From contig RGFZ01000013.1 in NCBI GenBank assembly GCA_010024875.1, positions 1 through 63,523 of the forward strand: a DNA stretch of 63,523 nt, read 5' to 3'. The translations under genes were made by a program, and so were the position numbers. Shown in pieces: positions 63,119 through 63,523 of this stretch (within the stretch, counting starts at the first letter, position 1; each line of letters starts with the position of its first letter). The notes under the pieces were generated by a model, which was not told the DNA's origin, searched no databases, and was given only the letters and a program-made list of their open reading frames with translations. Source of the stretch: Oxalobacteraceae bacterium (GTDB taxonomy: Bacteria; Pseudomonadota; Gammaproteobacteria; Burkholderiales; Burkholderiaceae_D).

Positions 63119-63523
63119 ATGAACAAGAGACTGAAATCACTTGGCCTCGCGCTGTTGCTCAGCCTGCCGCTGGCCACGCTGGCTGCCGACGTCGATTGGA
63201 TTACCGACAAACGCGGATGCAAGGTGGCGAATATCTTCCCGCAAGAGGGCGAAAGCATCAGCTGGAGCGGCCCCTGCAAGGATAATTTTGCGCATGGTCA
63301 GGGCAAGCTCACCTGGTACATGAAGGGCGTACAGAAAGAAGTGTACGAGGGCAATATGGTGCGCGGCTGGGCCGAGGGTAAGGGCAAGCTGACCCGGAGG
63401 GACGGCGTCTACACGGGCGATTGGAAAAACAGCCTGCAGAACGGCCAGGGCCGCTATGAACACGAGGATGGCAGCTGGTATGAGGGCGCATGGGCCGACG
63501 GGCACCCGCATGGCCATGGCCAG
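63119..63523 (+). CDS. Secreted MORN-repeat protein, C-terminus beyond window
   Basis: It has 135 codons up to the window end. A signal peptide (LGLALLLSLPLATLAA, to about 22) marks it as exported. A first domain with two cysteines (RGCKVANIFPQEGE and WSGPCKDNFAHGQGKL) leads into MORN-type repeats: VYEGNMVRGWAEGKGKL, VYTGDWKNSLQNGQGRY and WYEGAWADGHPHGHGQ. It is the second MORN protein in the window. It differs from the first in being secreted. Confidence 0.88.
   Translation, partial: MNKRLKSLGLALLLSLPLATLAADVDWITDKRGCKVANIFPQEGESISWSGPCKDNFAHGQGKLTWYMKGVQKEVYEGNMVRGWAEGKGKLTRRDGVYTGDWKNSLQNGQGRYEHEDGSWYEGAWADGHPHGHGQ

Noticed and set aside
1-63523. CRISPR arrays, insertion sequences, integrases or prophage genes
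   Set aside because: No regularly spaced repeats, transposase-like frames with terminal inverted repeats, or phage structural genes were seen anywhere.

Overview
The window looks like chromosomal DNA of a betaproteobacterium, most likely Burkholderiales or a close relative. The evidence is the gene orders recR-ybaB-dnaX, nusB-ribH-ribBA-ribE-ribD and ydfG-ybgC-tolQRAB-pal-cpoB-tRNA-Lys, a ribBA whose GTP cyclohydrolase half has decayed in the betaproteobacterial manner, a nag-type salicylate/gentisate cluster, and many stand-alone substrate-binding proteins. No insertion sequence, integrase, phage gene or CRISPR array was found. This placement is inference from gene order and family resemblance, not from a database search.

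Layout. 1-0.94 kb: a CaiB/BaiF CoA-transferase cut by the window edge. 1.0-5.6 kb (minus): recR, ybaB, dnaX, 4.5S RNA, ubiD. dnaX carries a nine-A slippery run where a -1 shift meets a stop at once, so it probably makes both tau and gamma. 6.2-7.1 kb: a lytic transglycosylase. 7.2-12.4 kb (minus): an aminotransferase, nusB and the riboflavin genes. 12.4-15.0 kb (minus): four minor type IV pilins; the pilV-like gene is frameshifted at a GT repeat. 15.1-17.5 kb (minus): a small lipoprotein, nrdR, and glyA behind a probable ZTP riboswitch. The glyA product lacks about 18 residues just before the PLP lysine. 17.6-23.8 kb (plus): ydfG, ybgC, the complete tol-pal operon and tRNA-Lys.

23.9-32 kb: an aromatic-acid transporter and a complete route from salicylate to fumarate and pyruvate (nagAa, nagI, nagK, nagG, nagH, nagAb, nagL), diverging from its LysR regulator nagR. 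32.3-34.8 kb: an orphan promoter-hairpin-terminator unit that may be a small RNA, a PQQ sugar-dehydrogenase-like protein, a small cytochrome c and a secreted protein. 35-38.1 kb: malate thiokinase (mtkA, mtkB) and malyl-CoA lyase (mcl), which split C4 acids to acetyl-CoA and glyoxylate. 38.1-45.6 kb: hydrolases, two solute-binding proteins without permeases, an SDR lacking the usual Tyr-Lys pair, and a GcvA-like regulator. 46.4-47.2 kb: a protein of ten 23-residue MORN repeats.

47.2-59 kb is the most interesting part. It holds an APH-like kinase, an SDR, an acyl-CoA dehydrogenase, an MFS carrier behind a structured leader with a terminator, a GntR/FCD regulator, a ThDP enzyme, an acyl-CoA ligase, a Rieske protein and a PQQ alcohol dehydrogenase. 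Three copies of a palindrome centred on CTGAATTCAG lie in the three promoter regions of this block and nowhere else that I noticed. This points to one regulon under the local GntR protein. The alcohol dehydrogenase has the Asp-x-Asp pair expected of lanthanide-dependent enzymes and lacks the vicinal Cys pair. The kinase plus acyl-CoA dehydrogenase recalls the LvaA/LvaC logic, in which a hydroxyacyl-CoA is phosphorylated and then dehydrated. I therefore infer periplasmic oxidation of an unknown alcohol followed by CoA-linked hydroxy-acid breakdown.

59-63.5 kb: a secreted protein with an HExxH motif, a 7TMR-DISM histidine kinase overlapping an OmpR-type regulator, a WbuC-like cupin, and the start of a second MORN protein cut by the window end.
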